A DNA stretch of 64,000 nt from Anaerolineaceae bacterium UBA4775 (GTDB lineage Bacteria; Chloroflexota; Anaerolineae; Anaerolineales; Anaerolineaceae): NCBI GenBank assembly GCA_002403205.1, contig DHHJ01000011.1, forward strand, positions 1-64,000, read 5' to 3'. Under the pieces are notes generated by a model. That model had not been told where the DNA came from. It searched no databases and was given only the letters and a program-made list of their open reading frames with translations. Positions 18,664 through 27,102 of the stretch are shown one piece after another; the first letter of the stretch is position 1; the number at the start of each line of letters is the position of its first letter. The position numbers and the translations under genes were made by a program.

Positions 18664-20085
18664 TCACTGCAAAATTTCGCCTTCCTGGCGATGCAGGTAA
18701 CGGCCAGACCCAGGGCTGCCGTACCAGTTCTCACCGTCAACGATCATCTTCCCCCGCAGAAAAACCTTCACGGGGAAGCCCTTAAGCTGCCAGCCTTCGT
18801 AAAGGCTGTAATCTGTGCGGTGCCGGGCAACATTAGCCCCATACGTGACTGCTTTGTTGGGGTCCCACAGGGCAATGTCTGCATCCGCCCCGGGTATCAG
18901 CGCACCCTTTTGCGGGTAAAGCCCAAAGATCCGGGCAGGATTGGTGCAGTGCATGGCAACAAACTGATTGGGTGTCATGCGGCCTGTACCAACCCCTTCC
19001 GTCCAAATGATCGGCATGCGGTCACCCACGCCGGGCAGCCCATTGGGGATCTTGGTGAAATCATCCTTCCCCAGTTCCTTGCCAGGAATGGCCACCGGCT
19101 GGCCTTCGTACAGAATGGGGGTGGTGCCGTCATAAAAGAAAGGACAGTGGTCGGTAGCCATTACCTGGATGGTCTGACTTTCAACGCCTTCCCACAGCCT
19201 GGCATTATCTTTCGCTTTGCGCATGGGAGGTGAACAAACCCATTTAGCGCCATCTTCCCTGCGCAGATCGTCTTCCGTGAAGAACAGGTACTGCGGGCAG
19301 GTTTCTCCCATCATCTTCAAACCATGCGCCTGAGCATAAGCCAGTTGATCGACCTCACCGCCCGTGTTCATGTGCACCAGGTACAGGGGTGCATCCCCCG
19401 CCTGGGCAGCCAAGGCCGCTGCGCGCAGGGAGGCTTCAACCGTGCCCCAGGCTGGGCGTGTTTTGGCATGGAAATAAGGCTCGGTATTACCTGCAGCCAG
19501 GGCTTCATCCACCAGGATGTCGATGATATCGCCGTTTTCCGCATGGACGAGGGTTAAGATCCCGGCGGCATGGGCCACACGCATCACCCGGAAGATCTCG
19601 CCATCAGACAACCGTAACCGGTTGTTATAGGCGGTGAACACCTTCAGGCTGGTGATGCCCAAATCGGGCAGCGAGAAGATCTCTTTGGCCACTGCCTGGT
19701 CAAAGCGGGTGATGTTCATATGAAAGCCATAATCCACTGAAGCTTTGGGGTCCGCTTTGGCACGCCAGCGGTCGATGTTCTCGGCCAGGGTGCCCTCGTC
19801 CTGGGGGACAAAATCGATCACGGTGGTTGTGCCGCCAAAGGCGGCTGCCTTCCCGCCGGTATAGTGGTCGTCCGATGAAACCGTGTTGAACATCGGCAGG
19901 TCTAAATGCACGTGCGGATCAACGCCACCCGGCAGCACCAGTAAACCCGAGGCATCGATCTCCTCGGCGTTGGGGTGGGTCAGGTCCTGCCCGATCAGGC
20001 TGATTTTTTCACCTTCCACGAGAATATCCGCCTTGAAGGTCTCACTGGCGGTGACCAGGGTACCGTGTTTGATTAATATGGCCAT
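18664..20085 (-). CDS. Dihydropyrimidinase / hydantoinase
   Basis: A 473-residue cyclic amidohydrolase that opens dihydropyrimidine or hydantoin rings. The binuclear metal site is evident: HVH motif (His58, His60 in DPHVHLDLP), the carboxylated Lys148 in TSLKVFTAYN, His181 in LVHAENGD, His in LYLVHMNTGG and the Asp of ATDHCPF. Length is normal. ATG 20085 (MAILIKHG) is chosen over one three codons upstream. It is comparable to HyuA of the Escherichia coli ygeW-hyuA-yqeA-ssnA region and lies next to carbamate kinase and carbamoyltransferases here, which supports a role in nucleobase breakdown. Confidence 0.92.
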   Translation of the reverse strand: MAILIKHGTLVTASETFKADILVEGEKISLIGQDLTHPNAEEIDASGLLVLPGGVDPHVHLDLPMFNTVSSDDHYTGGKAAAFGGTTTVIDFVPQDEGTLAENIDRWRAKADPKASVDYGFHMNITRFDQAVAKEIFSLPDLGITSLKVFTAYNNRLRLSDGEIFRVMRVAHAAGILTLVHAENGDIIDILVDEALAAGNTEPYFHAKTRPAWGTVEASLRAAALAAQAGDAPLYLVHMNTGGEVDQLAYAQAHGLKMMGETCPQYLFFTEDDLRREDGAKWVCSPPMRKAKDNARLWEGVESQTIQVMATDHCPFFYDGTTPILYEGQPVAIPGKELGKDDFTKIPNGLPGVGDRMPIIWTEGVGTGRMTPNQFVAMHCTNPARIFGLYPQKGALIPGADADIALWDPNKAVTYGANVARHRTDYSLYEGWQLKGFPVKVFLRGKMIVDGENWYGSPGSGRYLHRQEGEILQ

Positions 20086-20101
20086 TAAATGCACTCCGTA
20101 A

Positions 20102-20853
20102 ACTGGTGGATGACGTAGTTTAGTATCTTTATGAATTTTAGCAGATTAAAAACAAAAAGAGAAATTAGATGAACAATGCTATGAAAGTATTAGTAAGAAA
20201 TTGGTTGTAAATTCAAACCATATATGGACAAAAAGAGCAGATCGTGGAATCCTTACACAAGGTGTCTGGTGAAAATGAATCGAGTGAAACATTGGTCTAC
20301 GACACCTGTTGCACTTTGCCACAGGGGAATACTTCGCGACCAGAAGAAAGTTTAGAAAAAATCACTGAGGAAAATCAAAGCGATTAACTAAAAATTTTCG
20401 TTTGATAGTAAATTAAACCATGGAAAATGAGAGAGAATTTTCTCATTGCCCGGGCTTATGAGCGAATTGATGTATGAACAGGTTGTGCTTGTGGAGACTA
20501 ACCCAAGATAATTACAACCAGAGTGGGCAAAGTGACCTTTTCGAACCCACAAGTCCTTGAAAATGAAATTTTATCCGAAGATATGGAGATAACCATGCGC
20601 AGTGAACGAGCATAACATCTGCCTCTGCCTGAGAAGCATGTGCAGGGTGTAAGCACAAGAAATGTGGCGACATACCCACCTCTCCCCGTAGTATGTAAAT
20701 AAGAACTTACATTGCCAGGGTAACGAGTAAACAAGGTCGGTAAAGAAAGATTATGGGTATCTTGAGGCACGATAAACCCTTCTCCCAACGATTATATATG
20801 ATCATTACCGTGTTGAACGGTATAACCCAAACTGATAGGCTTTTAAATCAGGA
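20102..20853. other. Long AT-rich intergenic region with a possible gene remnant
   Basis: No gene is supported. A GTG-started frame at 20244-20387 (plus) encodes 47 acidic residues (ending EESLEKITEENQSD) preceded by an open but startless stretch, and looks more like the tail of a lost gene than an intact one. A minus-strand frame at 20498-20788 gives a cysteine-rich translation without a recognisable motif. The dihydropyrimidinase promoter should lie in the first 100 bases. Confidence 0.45.
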
Positions 20854-20881
20854 TTGACTTAATTTTTGGATATGGTATGAT
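20854..20881 (+). promoter_or_regulatory. Strong sigma-70-type promoter upstream of the cold-shock gene
   Basis: TTGACT at 20854-20859 and TATGAT at 20876-20881 are separated by 16 bases. Transcription would begin near 20888, giving a leader of about 130 bases before the cold-shock ATG at 21021. Confidence 0.7.
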
Positions 20882-20917
20882 AACTATTGATTTGAAGTTA
20901 GTTTTGGTAAGGTTACG

Positions 20918-20950
20918 ACCGTCCAGACTTGCGGAGACTGGACGGTTTTT
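20918..20950 (+). terminator. Terminator-like hairpin within the cold-shock leader
   Basis: ACCGTCCAG (20918-20926) pairs perfectly with CTGGACGGT (20938-20946) and runs into TTTTT. It sits between the promoter at 20854 and the cold-shock gene, so it is either a leader attenuator or the end of a separate short RNA of about 60 bases. Confidence 0.75.
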
Positions 20951-21020
20951 ATGTCAAAACAGCCAACCAAAACAGCTCAAGAACTAACAATTTTAGTAAC
21001 ACACAAAGGAAATATTTAGA

Positions 21021-21230
21021 ATGTCAGAAAAAGAAATTGGAACCGTGAAATGGTTCAACGACGCAAAAGGTTATGGGTTCATCGCCCGAGAAGCTGGCGA
21101 CGATGTCTTCGTGCATCACACCGCCATCCTGGGTTCAGGATTCAAATCCTTGCGTGAAGAACAACAGGTTGAATTCTCCGTGGAACAAGGTCCGAAGGGC
21201 CTGCAAGCAGTGAACGTGCAACCCCTGTAG
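21021..21230 (+). CDS. Cold-shock protein, CspA family
   Basis: A 69-residue single cold-shock domain that binds single-stranded nucleic acid and melts RNA structure. RNP1 is KGYGFIAR and RNP2 is VFVHHTAI; the start GTVKWFNDAKGYGF is diagnostic. AAAGGA lies 10 bases ahead of the ATG. The gene has a long leader carrying a terminator-like hairpin, and its own terminator at 21259. Expression control through the leader is plausible by analogy with other csp genes, but not proven. Confidence 0.97.
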   Translation: MSEKEIGTVKWFNDAKGYGFIAREAGDDVFVHHTAILGSGFKSLREEQQVEFSVEQGPKGLQAVNVQPL

Positions 21231-21258
21231 CCCTTAGGGCATACCCATCTTTTAGAAT

Positions 21259-21292
21259 AACCGGCCAGGTTTCCGCAAACTGGCCGGTTTTG
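21259..21292 (+). terminator. Rho-independent terminator of the cold-shock gene
   Basis: AACCGGCCAG (21259-21268) pairs with CTGGCCGGTT (21280-21289), followed by TTGATTTT. Confidence 0.88.
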
Positions 21293-21315
21293 ATTTTAAG
21301 TTCAGGATTATGCTA

Positions 21316-21870
21316 TTACCCGGTAAATTTACCCAATAACGCCAAAATGGCGGGATCCAGCAGGGTTTCGGGTAGTTCCTGGGCGCGGTATTCGTTGGCC
21401 AGCAGGGCACGCTCCCGCAGCGTGTGCCACAGCACCTCGCGCTCGTCCTGTGATTTGATCACCAGGTCGTTGACTGTTTGCGCACTTTGGAACATCTCGC
21501 CCGTGGTGTAAAAGAAGGTGATCCGCTTCCAATCGCCGGCTGGAATGGGCTTATCAAGCTGCTGGAGTGGGCCGATTTGCAGTTTGAAATACTCCTCGTG
21601 GGCCCGGGGATGAGCTGGTTCGTCCCGAATCAAGTCCCGGCGGCGAGTCAGTTCGTGGCCGAGGATCTCTGCCAGGTAAGCAATTTGCCAGCGCTCAGCA
21701 TCGCCAAAGGACTTGGTCTGATAAAAGGCCACATAATCGACAGAGATCACCTTTGGCGCGCTCTTCAACGGGATGCGGTACCAACCGAATAAGCGAGCGA
21801 TATCAAAATCTCGCTGGCTGGGAAGGATGGCCACCAGGACCAATGCGGTTTCAGGCAGGGTTGTGCTCAT
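21316..21870 (-). CDS. Conserved-looking protein of unknown function
   Basis: A 184-residue soluble protein that I do not recognise. It reads like a real gene: even amino-acid use, ordered segments (LPSQRDFDIARLFGWYRIPL, VDYVAFYQT, GHELTRRRDLI, WKRITFFYTTGEMF) and a clean stop. Basic and aromatic residues are frequent; no signal peptide, membrane helix or metal motif is evident. ATG 21870 is preceded by AAAGGGGATCCC. It is monocistronic, convergent with the cold-shock gene. Confidence 0.7.
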   Translation of the reverse strand: MSTTLPETALVLVAILPSQRDFDIARLFGWYRIPLKSAPKVISVDYVAFYQTKSFGDAERWQIAYLAEILGHELTRRRDLIRDEPAHPRAHEEYFKLQIGPLQQLDKPIPAGDWKRITFFYTTGEMFQSAQTVNDLVIKSQDEREVLWHTLRERALLANEYRAQELPETLLDPAILALLGKFTG

Positions 21871-21970
21871 GGGATCCCCTTTGTGCGGGAAAACTGAGGG
21901 TATTTTATCATGATTTGATAGGGGCGATCAGCGCTTTGTGAATGCTGAAACGTCGCTGCCAGGTCTGCGA

Positions 21971-22090
21971 TCAACTAGAAAGCCACAGAGCAGTCGGCAT
22001 GGCCTGGAATACCCACAGACCCACCAGGCCAGCAGCAATGTAACATAGAGTGATGATCAAATAACTTTGCAGGCGGCTTGATAGGGTCAT
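21971..22090 (-). CDS. Possible 39-residue single-span membrane peptide
   Basis: An ATG-to-TGA frame encodes MTLSSRLQSYLIITL, then a hydrophobic span through CYIAAGLVGLWVFQAM and a short C-tail ending LWLSS. A short basic N-terminus plus one transmembrane segment fits a small membrane protein. No clear ribosome binding site is visible, and the frame is short enough to be chance. It lies in an otherwise empty 420-base gap. Confidence 0.35.
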   Translation of the reverse strand: MTLSSRLQSYLIITLCYIAAGLVGLWVFQAMPTALWLSS

Positions 22091-22170
22091 GGTCTGGCTA
22101 TTTTAGCATGGAATCATACGCCCCGACCCCGATCCCTAATCAACCCGTGAGAAACTGCCATTAAATAATA

Positions 22171-22200
22171 AACCGGGCGCCCATTTATGGGGCACCCGGC
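22171..22200 (-). terminator. Terminator of the TrpB-like gene
   Basis: Read on the minus strand, GCCGGGTGCCCC pairs with the following GGGCGCCCGG (one mismatch) around a short AT loop and continues into TTTATTATTTA. It is about 95 bases after the stop at 22294. Confidence 0.7.
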
Positions 22201-22293
22201 TTACATTGAGCCTTTGAAAATTTATCTGTGGCACATGTCATTTGTGTGTGCATTACTCACAATGCACTGTTCACCAATCACCATGCACAACCC

Positions 22294-23760
22294 CTACAAA
22301 ACGCCAGCCTTTGCATTGAACTCTTCGATCTTGGCGTCGATTTCGGGGATTTGAGCCTGGAGCTCGGTCCAGAAATCACGCCGGTACCACATGTCCTGGA
22401 TCTCTTCGTAGGTCTTGCCTTGCTGCTCGACCCAGGTGAAGTACTTCAGGTTGTGGATACGTTTCTTGCCAACATAGGTCAGGTCTTCCATGTAATCGGT
22501 GGTGACACCCTTCAACCAGCGGGCATCATCGGCCGCAGCCTGCTTGTCAGTGTACTCACCCATTTCCTCGTGCAGTTCCACCAGGCGGCTCTCGTAAAGC
22601 TCCATACTGTCGGTCAGAACCGTCAGGATAATGTCATTTTCGCCCATTTCCAGGTATTTGGCGGTCTTGATCGCGCTCAACACATTGGAAATACCGGAGA
22701 AGCCCAACAGGTCGAGGTTGTCAACCAGGTCTTCCGGTACACCGTTTTTAACCAAATGGGCTTTGCCTTCAGGTTCATTGAACAAGCGCGCCAGGTTCAC
22801 AATGGCGTTGTCATCGATCGCGACCACAAAGTCGGTGTTGCCAGCATTGTGGATCCATGGCACATGTTTATCGCCGATGCCCTCAATGCGGTGGGCACCA
22901 AAGCCGTTGTTCAACAAGGTCGGGCACTGCAGTGCTTCGGAAGCAGCGATGTAACTGCCAGGGAATTGCTGCTTCATATAATCGCCGCTGGCAATGGTGC
23001 CAGCTGAACCCGTCGCGGAGACCATACCGCGGTATTCATCCTTGGGGCCGGCGATCTCTTTGACGACCTCTTCCATGGCGCTGCCGGTGATGGTGTAGTG
23101 CCACAGGTAATTGCCAAACTCGTCAAACTGGTTAAAGATCATCAGGTCCTGGCCAGATTGGCGCAATTCCCAGCATTTATCGAAAATTTCTTTGACGTTC
23201 GATTCGGAACCGGGGGTTTTGATGGTTTCACCAGCGATGGATTCGAGCCATTCAAAACGTTCTTTGCTCATGCCCTCGGGCAGGATGGCAATCGATTCGC
23301 AGGCGAGCAGCGCTGAATCATACGCGCCGCCGCGGCAATAATTGCCGGTAGATGGCCAGACGGCCTTCTGCTGGGTGGGGTCGAATTGACCGGTCACCAG
23401 GCGGGGCACCAGGCAGCTAAAAGCCGCCCCAACTTTGTGGGCGCCCGTCGGGAACCATTTCCCGACCAAACCGACGATGCGTGCCGGGGTTCCGGTCAGG
23501 CTTTGGGGAAATTCGATGTAATTCACGCCGCCAAACAGGCCGCCGCTGGGCTTGGGCTCGTTGTGCCAAGAAATCCGGAACAGGTTGCGTGGATGCAAGT
23601 CCCACAAACCAATACCTTTAAGTTCTTCTTTCACCTTGTCCGGGATCCGGCTCGGATCGCGCATTTGTTCGTATGTCGGGATGATGATATTGCGCTCCCG
23701 CACACGCTGGAGTGTGCGCTCAAGTCGCTCCGGGTGCATGGTTAGATCAATTTTTGCCAT
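22294..23760 (-). CDS. PLP-dependent fold-type II enzyme, TrpB/cysteine-synthase-like
   Basis: A 488-residue pyridoxal-phosphate enzyme. The probable Schiff-base lysine is Lys109 in the GAHKVG motif, the same GAHK context as in tryptophan synthase beta. A glycine-rich phosphate loop (SATGSAGTIASGDYM) and an STGNYCRGG motif follow. It lacks clear tryptophan synthase flanking features and is longer than TrpB, so tryptophan synthesis is not assumed; no TrpA is present. ATG 23760 (MAKIDLTMHP) has AAGGAGAATCTCA directly ahead; a longer frame exists but has no site. A GntR-type palindrome lies 20 bases upstream, linking it to the adjacent catabolic cluster. Confidence 0.75.
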   Translation of the reverse strand: MAKIDLTMHPERLERTLQRVRERNIIIPTYEQMRDPSRIPDKVKEELKGIGLWDLHPRNLFRISWHNEPKPSGGLFGGVNYIEFPQSLTGTPARIVGLVGKWFPTGAHKVGAAFSCLVPRLVTGQFDPTQQKAVWPSTGNYCRGGAYDSALLACESIAILPEGMSKERFEWLESIAGETIKTPGSESNVKEIFDKCWELRQSGQDLMIFNQFDEFGNYLWHYTITGSAMEEVVKEIAGPKDEYRGMVSATGSAGTIASGDYMKQQFPGSYIAASEALQCPTLLNNGFGAHRIEGIGDKHVPWIHNAGNTDFVVAIDDNAIVNLARLFNEPEGKAHLVKNGVPEDLVDNLDLLGFSGISNVLSAIKTAKYLEMGENDIILTVLTDSMELYESRLVELHEEMGEYTDKQAAADDARWLKGVTTDYMEDLTYVGKKRIHNLKYFTWVEQQGKTYEEIQDMWYRRDFWTELQAQIPEIDAKIEEFNAKAGVL

Positions 23761-23779
23761 TGAGATTCTCCTTATTGAA

Positions 23780-23790
23780 TTGTCAGACAA
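23780..23790. promoter_or_regulatory. GntR-type operator upstream of the TrpB-like gene
   Basis: TTGTCAGACAA is a near-perfect palindrome (TTGTC-N-GACAA) that fits the GntR-family operator pattern of GT and AC half-sites. It begins 20 bases upstream of the ATG at 23760. The same word occurs at 31398. Confidence 0.6.
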
Positions 23791-23843
23791 ATTTCCAGTA
23801 ATTATATTCGCTTTCGCGATATCCAAAATAAAACTAAAGCAGG

Positions 23844-24794
23844 TTATCCTTCGTCGGTGTCGTGATCTTCCGGTGCTTCGGCCACAATATACAGCGGACG
23901 GTTTTTGGTTTCATCATAAATCCGCCCAATGTACTCGCCAATGATCCCCAGGCTGATGAGTTGAACACCGCCCAGGAACAGCACGATGATCAGGGTTGTG
24001 GCCTGCCCTAGCAGGATGGTGCCTGTAGTCAGGCGCAGGATCACCACCACCGGGATGGCCAACACGCTCAGGCCGGACGCAATAAAACCGAGGTAAGTGG
24101 CCAGCTGGAGGGGTAAATAGGAAAAGCTGGTGACTGCGTTTAAAGCCAGCCGGATCATCTTTTTGAGGGGGTACTTGGTCTCCCCGGCGAAACGCGGCTG
24201 GCGCTTGTAATGCACGCCGACCTGTTTAAAGCCTACCCAGGCCGACATCCCGCGCAAAAAGCGGTGCTTTTCGCGCATTTGCCCCATCACCTCAACCACC
24301 TTTTTATCCATCAGGCGAAAATCGCCCGTGTCGAGGGGGATGTTGACATCCGTGATGCGAGAGATAAGCCGGTAGAACAGCGAAGCCGTGGTCCGTTTGA
24401 ACCAGGATTCACCCTGGCGCTCCTCGCGGACAGCATACACCACCTCATAGCCTTCCCGCCATTTTGCGATCAGCTCCAAGATCACTTCGGGCGGGTCTTG
24501 CAGATCGGCATCAATGATGATCACAGCATCACCACGGCTGTAATCCATACCGGCGGTGACCGCGATCTGGTGACCAAAATTCCGTGCAAAGATGACCGGG
24601 CGCACCCGGGGGTCGTTTTCAGCCAGGGTGCGGATCAGGGCGGCCGAACCATCCGTCGAGCCATCGTCCACCAGGATCAGCTCCCAGGGTTCACCGGTGC
24701 GCACCATCACGTCCCGCATGCGCTGATACAGCTCAGGGATGTTCTCAAGCTCGTTAAAGATGGGCGCAATGACCGTGAACCGCGGTGTGTTCAT
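23844..24794 (-). CDS. Family 2 glycosyltransferase with C-terminal membrane helices
   Basis: A 316-residue membrane-anchored glycosyltransferase of the dolichol/undecaprenol-phosphate sugar transferase type (GtrB/DPM-like). The GT-A core starts APIFNELENIPELYQ, with LVDDGSTDGS and the DADLQDPPEV metal/nucleotide motif. Two hydrophobic segments near the C-terminus (YLGFIASGLSVLAIPVVVI and TTLIIVLFLGGVQLISLG) anchor it. It would load a sugar onto a polyprenyl phosphate. ATG 24794 overlaps the upstream threonine-synthase-like stop as ATGA, so translation is coupled, an unexpected pairing. Confidence 0.88.
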   Translation of the reverse strand: MNTPRFTVIAPIFNELENIPELYQRMRDVMVRTGEPWELILVDDGSTDGSAALIRTLAENDPRVRPVIFARNFGHQIAVTAGMDYSRGDAVIIIDADLQDPPEVILELIAKWREGYEVVYAVREERQGESWFKRTTASLFYRLISRITDVNIPLDTGDFRLMDKKVVEVMGQMREKHRFLRGMSAWVGFKQVGVHYKRQPRFAGETKYPLKKMIRLALNAVTSFSYLPLQLATYLGFIASGLSVLAIPVVVILRLTTGTILLGQATTLIIVLFLGGVQLISLGIIGEYIGRIYDETKNRPLYIVAEAPEDHDTDEG

Positions 24795-26038
24795 TCAATC
24801 ACCTTTTTTACCGCCTCAAGTGAGGGCTCGATGATCGGCGCAGCAGAAACAGCCTGCATCGCCGCTTTGACATCCTTCAGACCGCTGCCGGTATTCAGTA
24901 CCAGGACGGGATCGTCCGGGGCGACCAGGTCTTCTTCCACAGCCCTAACCAAACCTGCGTAAGCGGTCGAAGCAGCAGGTTCAGCAAAGATCCCCACCCG
25001 GCCCAACTCGGCAATCGCCGCCAGAATCGCCTCATCCGGCACGGTCAGGTAAGTGCCGCCGGTCTCACGGGCAGCGCGCACGGCGCGCACGCCGTCACGC
25101 GGCAGATCGACCGAGATGCTGTCTGCCAGGGTATCGGCCTGGACCGCCTGGATGTCTTCGTCGCCCCTGTGAAAGGCATTCGCGATCGCGGCAGAGCCCG
25201 TGGACTGCACACCGATGATGCGGGGAACTTGCGGCAGCCAGCCGAGGGCATGCAGGTCCTTAAACCCCTTATGCACACCGGAGATGATATTGCCATCGCC
25301 CACGGGGATGAACACCGTCAGGTTTTTGCCGTTTTCGGGCAGCCGGCGAATGACCTGCTCCCAAATTTCAAAACCGGCTGTTTTCTTACCCTCCGCAGTG
25401 AAGGGATTGAAGCCGGTATTGCGGTTGTACCAGCCAAATGCTTCCGTGGCAGCAATGCTCAGGTCGAAAGCCTGGTCGTAATTCCCGTCAACCAGCAAGA
25501 CCTTTGCGCCAAATACGATCAGTTGGGCGATCTTGGCGGGTGGTGCGGTTTTAGGGGCAAAAATGACCGCTTTTGCGCCTACAGCGGCGGCCATCCCGGC
25601 CAGGGCTGCCCCGGCGTTACCCGTTGAGGCTGCCACAGTGACCTCGGCACCGATTTCCGCCGCACGGGCAACGACGATCGCGCTGGCCCGGTCCTTGAAG
25701 GATGCGGTCGGGTTCGGGCTTTCATCTTTGATCCACAGGTCCTGCAGGCCAAGTTTCTGTGCCAAGCGTTGTGATTTGTAAACTGGTGTCCACCCCGCAC
25801 GACGCAACGGCGTGCCGATGCCGCCGGGGTCTGTGACGGGCAGCAAATTCAGGTACCGCCACAAAGAAGCCTCGGGCAGGTCCATGAACTTTTTAGGTGT
25901 GAACTGCGCCTTGATGGCGTCGTAGTTCAGGATCACATCAAGGTTGCCGCCATCCTTCGGGCAGGTGTAGGTCACCTCTTCGGGTCCATACGCTGCCCCG
26001 CACAGGGAACAGGTGTAATGTGAAAATTTATGTTGCAT
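24791..26038 (-). CDS. Threonine synthase-like PLP enzyme
   Basis: A 415-residue fold-type II PLP enzyme closest to threonine synthase. A metal-ribbon-like N-terminus has CSLC and CPKD (Cys10, Cys13, Cys26). Lys115 in PTASFKDRAS is the PLP lysine, and AASTGNAGAALAG forms the phosphate-binding region. Threonine synthase converts O-phosphohomoserine to threonine. A second, compact threonine synthase sits beside thrB at 56650, so this copy may have another substrate; its place beside carbamate kinase and carbamoyltransferases suggests a catabolic lyase role comparable in position to YgeX. That is inference. Start is ATG 26038, four codons inside a longer frame. Confidence 0.75.
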   Translation of the reverse strand: MQHKFSHYTCSLCGAAYGPEEVTYTCPKDGGNLDVILNYDAIKAQFTPKKFMDLPEASLWRYLNLLPVTDPGGIGTPLRRAGWTPVYKSQRLAQKLGLQDLWIKDESPNPTASFKDRASAIVVARAAEIGAEVTVAASTGNAGAALAGMAAAVGAKAVIFAPKTAPPAKIAQLIVFGAKVLLVDGNYDQAFDLSIAATEAFGWYNRNTGFNPFTAEGKKTAGFEIWEQVIRRLPENGKNLTVFIPVGDGNIISGVHKGFKDLHALGWLPQVPRIIGVQSTGSAAIANAFHRGDEDIQAVQADTLADSISVDLPRDGVRAVRAARETGGTYLTVPDEAILAAIAELGRVGIFAEPAASTAYAGLVRAVEEDLVAPDDPVLVLNTGSGLKDVKAAMQAVSAAPIIEPSLEAVKKVIE

Positions 26039-26119
26039 AGCGCTTCCCATCGTTTGGTAAATCGCAATCTTGCCTGAAAGGGCTGCTATGATGAAAATAG
26101 CAGCCCTTCTGCATCGAGA

Positions 26120-27067
26120 TTACGGGAGGATCCACGTCCCGGTTTTGCCCTCAAGGGCTTCACTGATGTGTTCCGGGTCGGTGATCAGGGCTTTCTTGCC
26201 GCCTTGTTCAAAAAATTTAATGATCGCCTGGATCTTGGGCAGCATGCTGCCGGGTGCAAAATGGCCTTCTTTGACATACTGCTTTGCTTCCGCCACGGTC
26301 ATCTGGTCAAGCTGGACCTCGTCAGGTGTGTTGAAGTTCAAAGCAACTTTTTCAACGGCTGTGCTGATAATGAACAAATCTGCTTTGATGTTTGCAGCCA
26401 TGAGTGCCGAGCTGAAGTCTTTATCGATAACAGCTTCAACGCCCTTGATTTGTCCGTTTCCATCCTCAACAACGGGGATACCGCCCCCGCCCACGCCAAC
26501 CACTGTGACGCCCGAGTGAACCAGGGTGTCAATCACATCCGCTTCAACGATGCGGGTTGGGATCGGTGAAGGGACCACACGGCGCCAGCCACGGCCGGCA
26601 TCTTCCACCACCGCCCAGCCTTCATTTTCAGCACGGCGGGTGGCTTCGCTTTCGTCCATAAAGGAACCGATCGGCTTGGTGGGGTTCTGAAAGGCCGGGT
26701 CGTCCTTGTCAACGACGGTTTGCGTCACCACGGTGGCAGCGTGCTTGTCCATGCCGCGGCGGTTAAACTCATTTTGTAGTGAATTCTGGAACATATAACC
26801 GATGGCACCCTGTGTATCTGCACCGCAGTAATCCAACGGGATTTCGTGAAGTTCATGCCGAGCAAGTTCTGACCGGCGCAGGATAAAACCCACCTGGGGG
26901 CCGTTGCCATGGGTCACAACAACATCCCAGCCTTTTTCGATCATATCCACGATGTGCTTCATCGTGTCGTTGGCACAATTGAATTGGTCCTGAACCGTTT
27001 GGTGCGCCTTGTCTTTAATTAATGCGTTGCCGCCCACGGCGACCACTGCAATTCCTTGACTTTCCAT
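26120..27067 (-). CDS. arcC: Carbamate kinase
   Basis: A 315-residue amino-acid-kinase-fold enzyme that makes ATP from carbamoyl phosphate and ADP. The N-terminal AVVAVGGNALI, the THGNGPQVG motif, and later PIGSFMDE and GGGGIPVVED are characteristic. Length is standard. ATG 27067 has AAGGAG 11 bases upstream. It lies directly downstream of two carbamoyltransferase genes, so carbamoyl phosphate released by phosphorolysis of a ureido compound would be converted to ATP here, a fermentative energy-conserving step. The symbol is given for the enzyme type; the E. coli homologue in a similar cluster is YqeA. Confidence 0.95.
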   Translation of the reverse strand: MESQGIAVVAVGGNALIKDKAHQTVQDQFNCANDTMKHIVDMIEKGWDVVVTHGNGPQVGFILRRSELARHELHEIPLDYCGADTQGAIGYMFQNSLQNEFNRRGMDKHAATVVTQTVVDKDDPAFQNPTKPIGSFMDESEATRRAENEGWAVVEDAGRGWRRVVPSPIPTRIVEADVIDTLVHSGVTVVGVGGGGIPVVEDGNGQIKGVEAVIDKDFSSALMAANIKADLFIISTAVEKVALNFNTPDEVQLDQMTVAEAKQYVKEGHFAPGSMLPKIQAIIKFFEQGGKKALITDPEHISEALEGKTGTWILP

Positions 27068-27102
27068 ACTGCTAAACACTCCTTCTTGTAAACAATCTCA
27101 AT

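Noticed and set aside
18648..18740. A 31-residue N-terminal extension of the HyfB/NuoL-like subunit
   Set aside because: It overlaps the dihydropyrimidinase coding sequence and is atypical; ATG 18647 begins directly with the first membrane helix.
20498..20788. A 96-residue minus-strand frame in the gap before the cold-shock gene
   Set aside because: Cysteine-rich, unordered translation, no ribosome binding site, and it lies in an AT-rich gap.
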